A stretch of DNA of 64,000 nt from Riemerella anatipestifer_E (GTDB taxonomy: Bacteria; Bacteroidota; Bacteroidia; Flavobacteriales; Weeksellaceae). A program made the position numbers and the translations under genes. Positions 1-8,754 of this stretch are shown in pieces (position 1 is the stretch's first letter; every line of letters starts with the position of its first letter). The notes under the pieces are model-generated. The model made no database searches and had not been told where the DNA came from. It was given only the letters and a program-made list of their open reading frames with translations. Where the stretch lies: assembly GCF_009932355.1 (NCBI RefSeq), contig NZ_LEKU01000001.1, positions 1-64,000 on the forward strand, read 5' to 3'.

Positions 1-12
1 CCCACGAAACTA

Positions 13-61
<49 letters not shown>

Positions 62-212
62 ACGAAATTATTTGGAACAGCCAAATAATTCGGGTACTTT
101 TTTACATTTGTTTGTATGTAGTTGGTATCGTGTGTCATAAAACTGAAGCAAACTTATTACCTTTTGCGGAAGTATGCAAGTTTTTGGATATGTTTTATGT
201 TAAAAATAAAAA

Positions 213-240
213 AATACTACCCCAAAAGTAGGGCAGTATT
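213..240 (-). terminator. Terminator of the minus-strand outer-membrane barrel gene
   Basis: A stem of 10 bp with one mismatch (AATACTACCC at 213-222, GGGCAGTATT at 231-240) closes an 8-nt loop. Read on the minus strand it is followed by a run of T from 213 downwards. It lies 24 bp beyond the stop codon of the gene at 265-2940, as expected for a rho-independent terminator. Confidence 0.7.
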
Positions 241-264
241 CTTTGTTTAAGATGGTATAAATGT

Positions 265-2940
265 TTATTTAAAGTTAAACTTTACGGTAAACATCACTTG
301 GCTAGGTCTTATATAAACTAAACTTCTACGGATACTGTTGTCTTGGGTACTTATGGTAACTGTTTCATAGAATTTGTTGTTGGTAATGTTAAGCCATTTT
401 AGCTCAAAATCTATCTTCTTTTTAGCCCAAGTGTATTGGTAAGAGAGGTCGTAGAAACTGTTTCTAAAGGCACTTTCGCCCAATGTTTTATAGGTGTTGT
501 CGTCCCAAACTAGACCTATGGTGTGGTTGTCCAGAGGATAGATATAGGCGGCTAGATTATGCGACCAGTTAGAAAACTTATAAGTAGTATTGGTCTGTGC
601 ATTTTGGTTTTTGTTCCAGCCCATAGAGATGTTGTAATCTACACTAAGCCAAGAGAAGAATGTGTTGTTAAACTTAGCTCCTAAAGATTGGCTGTTATTT
701 TTGTTATAGATGAGGTTGCTGTTAAGCATAGAAATATTCTCAGAATCACTATTTCTAAAGCTGAAAGATAGGTTAGATTTGAACTTAGGAAAATACTTTC
801 CTATCTCTGCACTTTGTGATTGAGAGGTCGCCGTATTATCAAACTCTTTGACTTCAGAAATAAATGAGGCTGCATTTCTAGTTACAGAAGTAATGAGATT
901 TCTTTTAAGAGTGCCATAGCTGTATCTTAGGTTGAAAAATAAATTATTAAGTGGGTTTCTATACTCTAGTGTAGAACCGATGCTCTTGGAAAGATTTTCA
1001 GGCATTACATTAGATTGTGGCGCTCTGTTTACAAAGAAGTCAGGCGTGTTCATCATAATTCCTTCGTAAATAGACCCAAAACTTCCGAAGCTGTAATTAA
1101 GGCTTCCGTAGCCTCGAATCTTCCAAAACGAAGCAAAATCGTAGTTCATAAAGAAACTAGGCTCAAACACCGTCTTGTTAATCTCTCTATTTCTACCATT
1201 TCTTAAGAAATCTTTGTAGGAAATGCCATAGAAATTAACAGGTGCATTAAGGTAGATATTTAAGCGTTCGCCTTTATAGTTTGCCGAAAGTTTGGTGGAA
1301 GGTCTTAGCTCGTTCCACTGCATATTGTTTTGGTAATTGATGTTATAAGGGAACAGCGTACTACCATTGATGCCATAAAGCTCCGACTCCATTTGGTTGA
1401 AATTGATGTCTAAACCTACCTCTGGGGTTAAAGTCCATTTTCCTGCACTAAACCCTACGGAAGCACTGTGGTTGATTTCGGTACTTTTGATGTTTAGGTT
1501 CTGTTGTAGCCTTTGATAATTTTGGCTATTGAAAAGTTTTTGAGAGTAGCTGCTAGGGCTAGATTCTAATGTTTGTCTGTCATTTTTAACACTAATGAAA
1601 GACATCACATTCACCAACTTTTCTCCTACTGGAATAATAGAACTTAAAGAGTTTTGGAATGAGTTGGTAGGGGCATAAATATTCTGCATAGCAGATCTAC
1701 TTCCTGTGATTTCTTTTTTATTTACATCAGCATTGTTATCGCTCCAGAAGCTGTTCCAAGTCGTTACATTCTTAAAAAACCCTTTTTTAGCATTTTTAGT
1801 GAAGATGAGTTCTCCTTTCGCTTGATTGGTGTAAAAGTGGTTAAGTCTTCTAGCACTAAAAGTTTCGGTGCCATAGGTTACCTCTTGTAAATCTTCTCTT
1901 TCTACGGCGTTATTCGTGTAGCTGGCGTTAGCCTTTAGCTCCCATTCTTTGTTTTTGAAAGGGTTGGTAAGTAGGTTAGCGGAGAAGAAATGCACATTGT
2001 TAAAGAGGTAGCGTCTTTCAGGAACATCAGGGATTGCAGCGGTCTCTACGCCAATCCAGCTTTCTTGGTCTACATTGCGTCTTACGCCTTCCCAACGATT
2101 ACCGAAAGAGAGTATTCTTCCTTCTTTTTCTACACTTTCGCCTGTGTTGTTGGCTTTGTAATTAACTACCCATTGGTTCTTTTGTCCAAAAAACATAGGT
2201 GTAAGTTTGGTATTCCATAATAAAGGGGAAGTTCCAACGCCTACCTCACCTCTACCAGTCATGGTAACTTTATTTTTAAGTTTGATGTTGATGGCGGCTT
2301 TCTCTGAAGGTATTTTATCTTGTAGAATCTTTACAGGTTGATGGTTTTCCATTACTTCTACCTTTTGTACGGCGTCTTTTGGGAGAGCGTTGTTTATGGT
2401 TCCATAGCCACCTTCCATAAGGTCTTTACCATTTACATAAAACTTATTGATGGCTTCACCTTGGTAGAGTACAGTACCATCTTTGTTAACTTCTATACCT
2501 GGTATTTTCTTTAGAACATCGGCTAGAGTACGGTCGTTTTTACTTTCAAAGGCTTTTAAATCGTAAGAAATAGTGTCGCCTTTTTTGGTAATCATTCTCG
2601 TCTTTAGTTTTACTTCCTTTATTTCCGTAGCTTGTTGAGAAAGACTGAAATTAAGCGTTTGGCTTTTATTAGCAATTTCTTTAACTTGGGTTTGATGATT
2701 AAATGCCTTTACAGTAAGCTTTACCTTGTCTATGGAGGAGTTTATGGTTACTTTGTAACCCCCTTTGCTGTCTGATAGAGCATAGGTAAGAATGGCATTT
2801 TTTCCTATTTCTTCCACGGTAACACTGGCACTAGGGACAGGCTGTCCTTCTGTATTGGTGATTTTTCCAGAGATACTGGTTTGAGCCCAAAGTACGGCAC
2901 TGAAAAACAGGAATAAAAATAGTGAATAAATTCTTGTCAT
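265..2940 (-). CDS. TonB-receptor-like outer-membrane beta-barrel protein with carboxypeptidase-regulatory-like N-terminal domain
   Basis: The 891-residue protein starts with a signal peptide (about residues 1-19, ending ...AVLWAQ). A carboxypeptidase-regulatory-like beta-sandwich (about 22-100, starting ISGKITNTEGQPVP) follows. Next is a plug-like stretch (about 115-220, with ADVLKKIPGIEV and FYVNGKDL), then a long beta-rich region ending in aromatic and charged alternation (VKFNFK) typical of outer-membrane barrels. Bacteroidota proteins of this build resemble TonB-dependent transporters but often lack a known substrate. It stands alone on the minus strand with its own terminator, and nadK diverges from it. 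No SusD partner is adjacent. The barrel class is clear from the sequence; the substrate is unknown. Confidence 0.8.
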   Translation of the reverse strand: MTRIYSLFLFLFFSAVLWAQTSISGKITNTEGQPVPSASVTVEEIGKNAILTYALSDSKGGYKVTINSSIDKVKLTVKAFNHQTQVKEIANKSQTLNFSLSQQATEIKEVKLKTRMITKKGDTISYDLKAFESKNDRTLADVLKKIPGIEVNKDGTVLYQGEAINKFYVNGKDLMEGGYGTINNALPKDAVQKVEVMENHQPVKILQDKIPSEKAAINIKLKNKVTMTGRGEVGVGTSPLLWNTKLTPMFFGQKNQWVVNYKANNTGESVEKEGRILSFGNRWEGVRRNVDQESWIGVETAAIPDVPERRYLFNNVHFFSANLLTNPFKNKEWELKANASYTNNAVEREDLQEVTYGTETFSARRLNHFYTNQAKGELIFTKNAKKGFFKNVTTWNSFWSDNNADVNKKEITGSRSAMQNIYAPTNSFQNSLSSIIPVGEKLVNVMSFISVKNDRQTLESSPSSYSQKLFNSQNYQRLQQNLNIKSTEINHSASVGFSAGKWTLTPEVGLDINFNQMESELYGINGSTLFPYNINYQNNMQWNELRPSTKLSANYKGERLNIYLNAPVNFYGISYKDFLRNGRNREINKTVFEPSFFMNYDFASFWKIRGYGSLNYSFGSFGSIYEGIMMNTPDFFVNRAPQSNVMPENLSKSIGSTLEYRNPLNNLFFNLRYSYGTLKRNLITSVTRNAASFISEVKEFDNTATSQSQSAEIGKYFPKFKSNLSFSFRNSDSENISMLNSNLIYNKNNSQSLGAKFNNTFFSWLSVDYNISMGWNKNQNAQTNTTYKFSNWSHNLAAYIYPLDNHTIGLVWDDNTYKTLGESAFRNSFYDLSYQYTWAKKKIDFELKWLNITNNKFYETVTISTQDNSIRRSLVYIRPSQVMFTVKFNFK

Positions 2941-3070
2941 TGGTGTATAGTTTTAATTAGTTGGATAATAAGTAGCGTTACATCTACGATTTGTTACAAA
3001 GATGAGAGAAAAAGTTTAAACCGCAAGGAAAACGCCTTATTTTTTGTAGGAATCATTAAAAAAATAATCG

Positions 3071-3078
3071 TATTTTTG
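3071..3078 (+). promoter_or_regulatory. Promoter -7 element upstream of nadK
   Basis: TATTTTTG matches the Bacteroidota -7 consensus TAnnTTTG and lies 35 bp before the nadK ATG. A TTG that could serve as the -33 element is at 3044-3046, a spacing of 24 bp, which is slightly long. Confidence 0.55.
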
Positions 3079-3113
3079 GAGGGTCAAATTTAGTTTAATT
3101 CAGAAAGTCATCT

Positions 3114-3980
3114 ATGAAAGCGGCCATTTACTCCCAAAAGAAAGATTTAGATACATTTCTTTATTTGAGTAAGTTTATTTCGGAGTTAGAGAAACGAGGG
3201 GTAGAGTCTGTGTTGCACGAAGGTTTATCAATAGATTTGGCTTTTTCTAAAAACTTTAGAACTTTTAATGATAAGGAAAGTCTGAAGAATGCGGGAGTAG
3301 ACTTATTTTTCAGTTTTGGTGGTGATGGTACCATTCTTAATGCCCTTATCTTTATACAAGACCTAGAAATTCCAGTGATTGGAGTGAATACAGGTCGTTT
3401 GGGCTTTCTAGCTTGTTTCTCAAAAGAAGAAATTTTCCTCAATATAGATAAAATCCTAAAAGGAGAAATGCTAATCAGTAGAAGGTCTGTGATAGAAGTT
3501 TCTACTAAAGATACCGTGATAGATTTCCCTTATGCTCTAAACGATTTGAGTATCACAAGAAAAGAAACTACCTCTATGATTACAATAGATACTCATATCA
3601 ATGATGAGTTTCTTACTGTATTTTGGGGAGATGGTTTAGTGGTTTCTACGCCTACAGGTTCTACCGCTTATAATTTGAGTTGTGGTGGACCTATTATTTC
3701 ACCAAGAGCGGATAATTTTGTACTTACACCTATTGCTCCGCATAACCTCAATGTGCGACCTATTATTCTTAAAGATGATGTGGAAATAAAACTCACGGTA
3801 GAAAGTAGAGTGCCAGAGTTTTTGTTTTCCTTAGATTCTAGGCTTTATAATGTAGGCATAGATGATGAAATTATAGTGAAGAAAGCCAATTTTGAAGTGT
3901 CACTAATGATGACTAAAAGCATCAATTTCTACGAAACGCTTCGCCAAAAGCTATTGTGGGGGAAAGATAAACGAAATTAA
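3114..3980 (+). CDS. nadK: NAD kinase
   Basis: This enzyme phosphorylates NAD to NADP in the cytoplasm with ATP or polyphosphate, supplying NADP for biosynthesis. The 288-residue protein has the family GGDGT motif at residues 69-73, the ND pair at 143-144 (ALNDLSI), and the TPTGSTAY motif at about 179-186 followed by CGGP. Its length is normal for a bacterial NadK. It diverges from the barrel gene and is followed 47 bp later by fbaA on the same strand, so the two may share a transcript. The spacer holds only a short direct repeat (AGTAATTAAAA twice). Confidence 0.96.
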   Translation: MKAAIYSQKKDLDTFLYLSKFISELEKRGVESVLHEGLSIDLAFSKNFRTFNDKESLKNAGVDLFFSFGGDGTILNALIFIQDLEIPVIGVNTGRLGFLACFSKEEIFLNIDKILKGEMLISRRSVIEVSTKDTVIDFPYALNDLSITRKETTSMITIDTHINDEFLTVFWGDGLVVSTPTGSTAYNLSCGGPIISPRADNFVLTPIAPHNLNVRPIILKDDVEIKLTVESRVPEFLFSLDSRLYNVGIDDEIIVKKANFEVSLMMTKSINFYETLRQKLLWGKDKRN

Positions 3981-4027
3981 AAAGTAATTAAAAATAAATC
4001 AGTAATTAAAAGTAAAAACATTACACT

Positions 4028-5098
4028 ATGAGTAAACTTTTTCCGGCAGGAGTTGCCACAGGTTCAATGGTTAGCGAGATTTTTCAGTACGCTAAAGAAA
4101 ATAAATTTGCTTTACCAGCGGTTAATGTTATCGGTTCTAGTAACATCAACGCCACTATGGAGACAGCGGCTAAACTTAATGCACCTGTAATCATTCAGTT
4201 TTCTAACGGTGGTGCGGTATATAACGCAGGTAAAGGTCTTAGTAATGACGGACAAAAAGCGGCTATTTTAGGAGCGGTAGCAGGTGCTAAACATATCCAC
4301 ACTTTGGCAGAAGCTTACGGAGCTACAGTTATCCTTCATACAGACCACTGTGCTAAGAAATTATTACCTTGGATAGATGGGTTGCTAGATGCAGGAGAGG
4401 CGTTTTATAAAGCTAATGGTAAGTCGCTTTACTCTTCTCATATGTTAGACCTTTCTGAAGAAACCTTGGAGGAAAACTTAGAAATATCAGCTAAGTATTT
4501 CGAAAGAATGGCTAAAATGGATATGACGCTAGAGGTAGAAATAGGCGTTACAGGAGGAGAAGAAGATGGTGTAGATAATACCGATGTAGATAACTCTAAG
4601 CTATACACTCAGCCAGAAGATGTGGCTTACACTTACGAAATCTTAAAGCAAATTTCTGATAAATTCACTATTGCAGCAGCATTTGGTAATGTACACGGTG
4701 TATATAAGCCAGGTAATGTGAAATTAACACCAGAGATTTTATTGAACTCACAGAAATATGTACAAGAGAAATTCGGTACAGTAGAAAAGCCTATTAACTT
4801 CGTATTCCACGGAGGGTCTGGGTCTTCGTTAGAAGAAATAAGAGAAGCGATAGACTATGGTGTTATCAAAATGAATATTGATACTGACCTTCAGTTCGCT
4901 TACACCGAAGGTATTAGAGATTATATGTTAAACAAAGTAGAGTATCTAAGAACTCAAATAGGAAACCCTGAGGGAGACGATGTTCCTAATAAGAAATTCT
5001 ACGACCCTAGAGTTTGGCTAAGAAAAGGAGAAGAAACTTTCAGAAGCCGTCTAGAGCAGGCATTTGAAGATTTGAACAATGTTAATACATTGAAATAA
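4028..5098 (+). CDS. fbaA: Class II fructose-bisphosphate aldolase
   Basis: This zinc-dependent aldolase splits fructose 1,6-bisphosphate into glyceraldehyde 3-phosphate and dihydroxyacetone phosphate in glycolysis, and runs in reverse in gluconeogenesis. The 356-residue protein begins SKLFPAGVATG. It carries the metal/catalytic segment ILHTDHC (H104, D106, H107), a downstream NVHG motif and the FHGGSGS phosphate-binding loop, as in the E. coli FbaA-like group. Its end (5098) is close to a probable accD promoter, so accD can be transcribed separately. Confidence 0.96.
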   Translation: MSKLFPAGVATGSMVSEIFQYAKENKFALPAVNVIGSSNINATMETAAKLNAPVIIQFSNGGAVYNAGKGLSNDGQKAAILGAVAGAKHIHTLAEAYGATVILHTDHCAKKLLPWIDGLLDAGEAFYKANGKSLYSSHMLDLSEETLEENLEISAKYFERMAKMDMTLEVEIGVTGGEEDGVDNTDVDNSKLYTQPEDVAYTYEILKQISDKFTIAAAFGNVHGVYKPGNVKLTPEILLNSQKYVQEKFGTVEKPINFVFHGGSGSSLEEIREAIDYGVIKMNIDTDLQFAYTEGIRDYMLNKVEYLRTQIGNPEGDDVPNKKFYDPRVWLRKGEETFRSRLEQAFEDLNNVNTLK

Positions 5099-5116
5099 AA
5101 AAATCTTGTATTTTTG
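5090..5116 (+). promoter_or_regulatory. Promoter upstream of accD
   Basis: TTG at 5090-5092, which overlaps the end of fbaA, and TATTTTTG at 5109-5116 form a Bacteroidota-type promoter with 16-bp spacing, one short of the usual range. The predicted start of transcription is near 5123, giving a leader of about 85 nt before the accD ATG. Confidence 0.6.
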
Positions 5117-5129
5117 CAACATCAATTTT

Positions 5130-5174
5130 ACCGTGTGGGAATGTAAATGATATGATTAAACACTCCTACACGGT
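5130..5174 (+). other. Hairpin in the accD 5' leader
   Basis: ACCGTGTGGGA (5130-5140) pairs with TCCTACACGGT (5164-5174) over 11 bp with one G-U pair around a 23-nt loop. It begins a few bases after the predicted transcript start and is not followed by a T run, so it looks like a structured leader rather than a terminator. Confidence 0.5.
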
Positions 5175-5209
5175 GTTATGAAATCAAACTTAATTTAAAC
5201 AAAACGCTT

Positions 5210-6061
5210 ATGGCATTTGATTGGTTCAGAAGAAAGGCTAAAAATATTACGACTTCTACAGAGGAGAAAAAAGACATTCCTAAAGGGCTTTGGCACAAAA
5301 CACCTACAGGGAAAATTATAGAATATGATGAGCTTAAGGCCAATCAGTTTGTATCTCCAGAGGATGGTTTCCATGTAAGGATAGGAAGTAAAGAGTATTA
5401 CAATATTCTTTTTGATGAAGGTAAATTTAAAGAGTTAGATGCTAAGGTAGAAAGTATAGATATCCTTAAGTTTAAAGATACCAAACCCTATACTGACCGT
5501 CTTAAGGAAGCTAAAGCTAAGACTAAACTTAACGACTCTATCCGAAACGCAGTAGGTAAAGTAAACGGTACGGAGATGGTGGTTTCTTGTATGGATTTCG
5601 CTTTTATTGGAGGGTCTTTAGGTTCTGTAATGGGAGAAAAAATTACTAGAGCGATAGATTACGCTATTAAAAACAAACTTCCGTATGTGCTTATTTGCCA
5701 GTCGGGAGGTGCAAGAATGCAAGAAGCAGCTCACTCTCTAATGCAAATGGCGAAGGTACAAGCTAAGCTGGTGCATCTTTCGGAAGCAGGATTGCCTTAC
5801 ATTGCTTATCTTACCGACCCTACTTTTGGTGGGATTACAGCTTCATTTGCGATGACGGCAGATGTGATTATGGCTGAACCTGGAGCTTTAATTGGTTTTG
5901 CTGGACCTAGAGTTATTAGAGAAACCATAGGGAGAGATTTGCCAGAGGGCTTCCAAACTTCGGAATTTCTGAAAGAAAAAGGGTTTGTAGATTTCATAGT
6001 AAACAGGAAAGAAGCGAAAGTACTAGTTTCTAAAACCGTGAATCTCTTAATGAATAAATAG
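5210..6061 (+). CDS. accD: Acetyl-CoA carboxylase carboxyltransferase beta subunit
   Basis: With AccA this subunit transfers the carboxyl group from biotin to acetyl-CoA to make malonyl-CoA, the first step of fatty acid synthesis. The 283-residue protein has the crotonase-like carboxyltransferase core, including QSGGARMQEA, DPTFGG and PGALIGFAGPRV. The N-terminal zinc ribbon is kept in shape but not in ligands: the four cysteine positions of the E. coli type are T31, G34, S49 and D52 here, so it probably binds no zinc. accA is not in the window. A terminator follows the gene. Confidence 0.93.
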   Translation: MAFDWFRRKAKNITTSTEEKKDIPKGLWHKTPTGKIIEYDELKANQFVSPEDGFHVRIGSKEYYNILFDEGKFKELDAKVESIDILKFKDTKPYTDRLKEAKAKTKLNDSIRNAVGKVNGTEMVVSCMDFAFIGGSLGSVMGEKITRAIDYAIKNKLPYVLICQSGGARMQEAAHSLMQMAKVQAKLVHLSEAGLPYIAYLTDPTFGGITASFAMTADVIMAEPGALIGFAGPRVIRETIGRDLPEGFQTSEFLKEKGFVDFIVNRKEAKVLVSKTVNLLMNK

Positions 6062-6081
6062 AATTAGAGTTTATATTTTCG

Positions 6082-6119
6082 ATAAACCTCGTTAACTTTT
6101 AGAAATTAACGAGGTTTAT
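6082..6119 (+). terminator. Rho-independent terminator after accD
   Basis: A perfect 14-bp stem (ATAAACCTCGTTAA at 6082-6095, TTAACGAGGTTTAT at 6106-6119) with a 10-nt loop is followed by a T-rich run at 6119-6124. It ends the fbaA/accD transcript. Confidence 0.85.
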
Positions 6120-6140
6120 TTTTTAATATTTAAATATATT

Positions 6141-6665
6141 ATGAAAACTCCTTTGTTGTTTTTAAGTGCTTTTAGGCAACTATCTTTCCTAAAAATATTA
6201 CAGGTTTTAGGGTTGTTTATAAGGCAACCGTTGTTTTTTGTTTTGGCTGTTTATGCGAGTCTAAAGGCATATCGTATCGCTCAGAAAAAATATCCTCTTA
6301 CAGCAGGTACTAATGGTAAAGGGAATGCCTTTCGTCACGCCTTTTGGAATTGTTTAGTTCTGATGTATTGTTGTAAAGTGTCTTCTCCACAGAAGGCTTT
6401 GGCGTTTTGCGAAGCCTTTACAGATATGCACGAGGAACTTTTTCCTAATGAACCGCTAGAGAAAGCAATGGATTTGCACAATAATAAAGTGGGAAGAGAT
6501 TATTTTATGAGTTTGTTGGAAGGGGTTCATCGTCAGTTTTTTGAAACGTCTTTCTTTGTGGAAGAACTGAAAGTTAAAGCTAATAACGCAAGGTTAATAA
6601 CTAGATTAGAAGAGGATTTTGGTGATGGGTTAGTCCATGTTCCTGATAATAATCAGTATTCATAA
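6141..6665 (+). CDS. DUF6973-like protein of unknown function
   Basis: The 174-residue protein has a hydrophobic N-terminal third (about residues 25-45, likely membrane-associated). A His/Asp-rich core follows: GNAFRHAFWN at about 54-63, FTDMHEE at about 92-98, and MDLHNNKVGRDY. I recognise this set of conserved His, Glu and Asn residues as the pattern of the DUF6973 family. The motifs suggest a metal-dependent active site, but no function is established. It follows the accD terminator and precedes the importer lipoprotein gene by 48 bp, where a separate -7 element lies. Confidence 0.65.
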   Translation: MKTPLLFLSAFRQLSFLKILQVLGLFIRQPLFFVLAVYASLKAYRIAQKKYPLTAGTNGKGNAFRHAFWNCLVLMYCCKVSSPQKALAFCEAFTDMHEELFPNEPLEKAMDLHNNKVGRDYFMSLLEGVHRQFFETSFFVEELKVKANNARLITRLEEDFGDGLVHVPDNNQYS

Positions 6666-6678
6666 AAATAATAAGTGC

Positions 6679-6686
6679 TAACTTTG
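6679..6686 (+). promoter_or_regulatory. Promoter -7 element before the importer operon
   Basis: TAACTTTG matches TAnnTTTG and lies 27 bp before the ATG at 6714. No convincing TTG is found at the -33 position. It would be the start of the nickel/urease island transcript. Confidence 0.4.
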
Positions 6687-6713
6687 TGGCTAAGTCATAT
6701 ATATTATGTAATT

Positions 6714-7742
6714 ATGAGTTTTTTAAAGTATATTGTTTCTGTTTTCCTTCTTTTCTTTTTAGGCTGTACGGAAAATAAAGATAAAGTTGGAGAGGAAGGA
6801 AAACAAATATTGGTTACTGATTTTACGGGTAATAAGCTAGAACTTAGCGAGCCAGCGGAAAGGGTGGTAGTGTTATTTGACCCTTCGTTAGATGCTGTTT
6901 ACATGTTAGGAGCGAGCGAAAAGTTAGTGGGAGTGCCTGTAGAAGTGTATTCTGATAAGGAATTGTACCAATATTATGCAGCCATAGATGAACGAATTTT
7001 AGAAAAGAAAATGGCAACGCCAGGAACTAAAAAATCTTCAAATATAGAAAGTATAGTTGCTTTAAACCCTGATTTGGTAGTTTTAGCAGGAAGTTCAGAG
7101 AGTTTTGTGAAAAATCTTAGTAAACTTAATATACCAGTTTATAATGTAAAGTCGGAGACTTATGATGATATTTTAAAGGAGCTACAAGATTTAGGAAAAC
7201 TTTTGGGAAAGGAAGAAAGAAGTAAGAGCTTGGTGGATTTTACAAAGGCAAAATTTGAGTCTATTAAAAATAGGAGAAGTAAAAATAGTAAAGCTCTCAA
7301 GACAGCTTATTTTGCTTGGGCTAATGGGCGTATATTTTCTACTACAGGCACCAATAGTATGATGCATACTTGCCTTGAGTTAGCGGGAGTTAAAAATGTA
7401 TGCACAACACCTATAGACCAACCGAATATTAACCCTGAAACTTTTGTAAGTTGGAATCCAGATATGGTAATTATGTGGAATGATAGTCCTAATCTTTTTT
7501 ACGATAAGAAACAATTGGAAGGGGTAACCGCAATAAAAGAAAGGCAGATATATACACTAATGCCAATGTTTTATTATAATCCGCATACTCTTAAGGTACT
7601 ACTTACCACTTTGAAGATAAATTTTTGGGCTTATGGGGAATTAACTCAAGAAGGCTTGGATAAGGAGGTGGAAGATATACTACAAACACTCTATGGGAAA
7701 GATAAAGGGGATAAATTGTATAAAAAATTAAATAATCATTGA
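6714..7742 (+). CDS. ABC importer substrate-binding lipoprotein (FecB/BtuF-like), probably for nickel or a metal chelate
   Basis: I choose ATG 6714 because it gives a clean lipoprotein signal (residues 1-18, hydrophobic core then FFLGC with lipid cysteine C18). The longer GTG start at 6675 would add 13 residues and overlap the -7 element. The mature part (342 residues in all) has the two-lobed class III binding-protein pattern, including AERVVVL, IESIVALNPDLVV and a helix-rich linker. This family binds siderophores, haem, cobalamin or chelated nickel. The permease starts one base after the stop. Because the operon leads to urease and hypAB genes, nickel or a nickel chelate is the likely cargo; that is inference. 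Confidence 0.8.
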   Translation: MSFLKYIVSVFLLFFLGCTENKDKVGEEGKQILVTDFTGNKLELSEPAERVVVLFDPSLDAVYMLGASEKLVGVPVEVYSDKELYQYYAAIDERILEKKMATPGTKKSSNIESIVALNPDLVVLAGSSESFVKNLSKLNIPVYNVKSETYDDILKELQDLGKLLGKEERSKSLVDFTKAKFESIKNRRSKNSKALKTAYFAWANGRIFSTTGTNSMMHTCLELAGVKNVCTTPIDQPNINPETFVSWNPDMVIMWNDSPNLFYDKKQLEGVTAIKERQIYTLMPMFYYNPHTLKVLLTTLKINFWAYGELTQEGLDKEVEDILQTLYGKDKGDKLYKKLNNH

Positions 7743-7743
7743 T

Positions 7744-8754
7744 TTGAGTAATAAAGTTGTTCGTATTTTATTTTATGTATTACCTTTTCCTATCATCATT
7801 ATATCCTTGTTTGTGGGAGCCAGTCAGCAAGCGGGCTTTGTTGACTATGTGATTCTTTTATACAAAAAATACATTGCACTAAACTTAACAAATGTAGAAG
7901 AGCAGGAACTCAACATAGCCAATAATATTATTTTTAATATACGACTTCCGAGGGTGTTGCTTACATTTATGATAGGTAGCGCATTGTCTAGTTCGGGTGT
8001 TGTATTACAGGCAGTTTTAAGAAATCCACTCGTAGACTCGTATATTTTGGGAATTTCATCAGCGGCAGCTTTTGGTGCTGCATTGGCTATGTTTTTAGGT
8101 TGGTATATTAATCTTTTAGCTTTTATAATGGGTGCTGTAGCTGTGATAACCACATTTCTAATTGCTAAAGGTAGAGAGGGTGCAAGCATAGTTTCAGTGG
8201 TTCTTTCAGGAATGATTATCTCAGGAATGTTTACAGCTCTGCTTAGTGTGGTACAATACTTAGCGAACCCTTATCAGTTATCAGCAATAGTTCAATGGAC
8301 AATGGGGAATCTTCATGCAGCAACATGGGCAGAGGTACAACAGTCTTATATTCCAATTATTATAGGTATTGTAGGTATCTATCTATTTAGGTGGAGACTT
8401 AATTTGTTGGCATTAGGTGATGTAGCAGCTAAATCTGTTGGAGTTAATCCTCTTTTTGATAAAGTATTTTTAATAACTATGGTTACTTTAATGACAGCAA
8501 CATCTGTGGCAGTAGCTGGGATTATTAGTATGTATGGACTATTTCTTCCACATATCGTAAGAATGATTTTAGGGGCAGATAATAAAGAGGTTGTTAAAGG
8601 GAGTATTTTTTTTGGAGGGGCTTTTTTGTTGATTATTGATAATATCTCTAGATCTTTATTTGAATTTGAGGTGCCTATTGGGATATTTACAATGATAATA
8701 GGAGGACTTTTCTTTATTTATTTAATGAAAAAAAATAAGCTGAATTGGAGTTGA
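7744..8754 (+). CDS. FecCD-family ABC permease of the putative nickel importer
   Basis: The 336-residue integral membrane protein has about nine or ten hydrophobic helices. It carries FecCD/BtuC family signatures: IRLPRVLLTFMIGSALSSSG, LQAVLRNPL, LGISSAAAFGA and GLFLPHIVRMI. It begins with TTG one base after the binding-protein stop and has no upstream ATG, so a TTG start is accepted. It overlaps the ATPase gene by 10 bp, showing tight translational coupling. It would form a homodimeric channel with the lipoprotein and ATPase for uptake across the inner membrane. Confidence 0.88.
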   Translation: MSNKVVRILFYVLPFPIIIISLFVGASQQAGFVDYVILLYKKYIALNLTNVEEQELNIANNIIFNIRLPRVLLTFMIGSALSSSGVVLQAVLRNPLVDSYILGISSAAAFGAALAMFLGWYINLLAFIMGAVAVITTFLIAKGREGASIVSVVLSGMIISGMFTALLSVVQYLANPYQLSAIVQWTMGNLHAATWAEVQQSYIPIIIGIVGIYLFRWRLNLLALGDVAAKSVGVNPLFDKVFLITMVTLMTATSVAVAGIISMYGLFLPHIVRMILGADNKEVVKGSIFFGGAFLLIIDNISRSLFEFEVPIGIFTMIIGGLFFIYLMKKNKLNWS

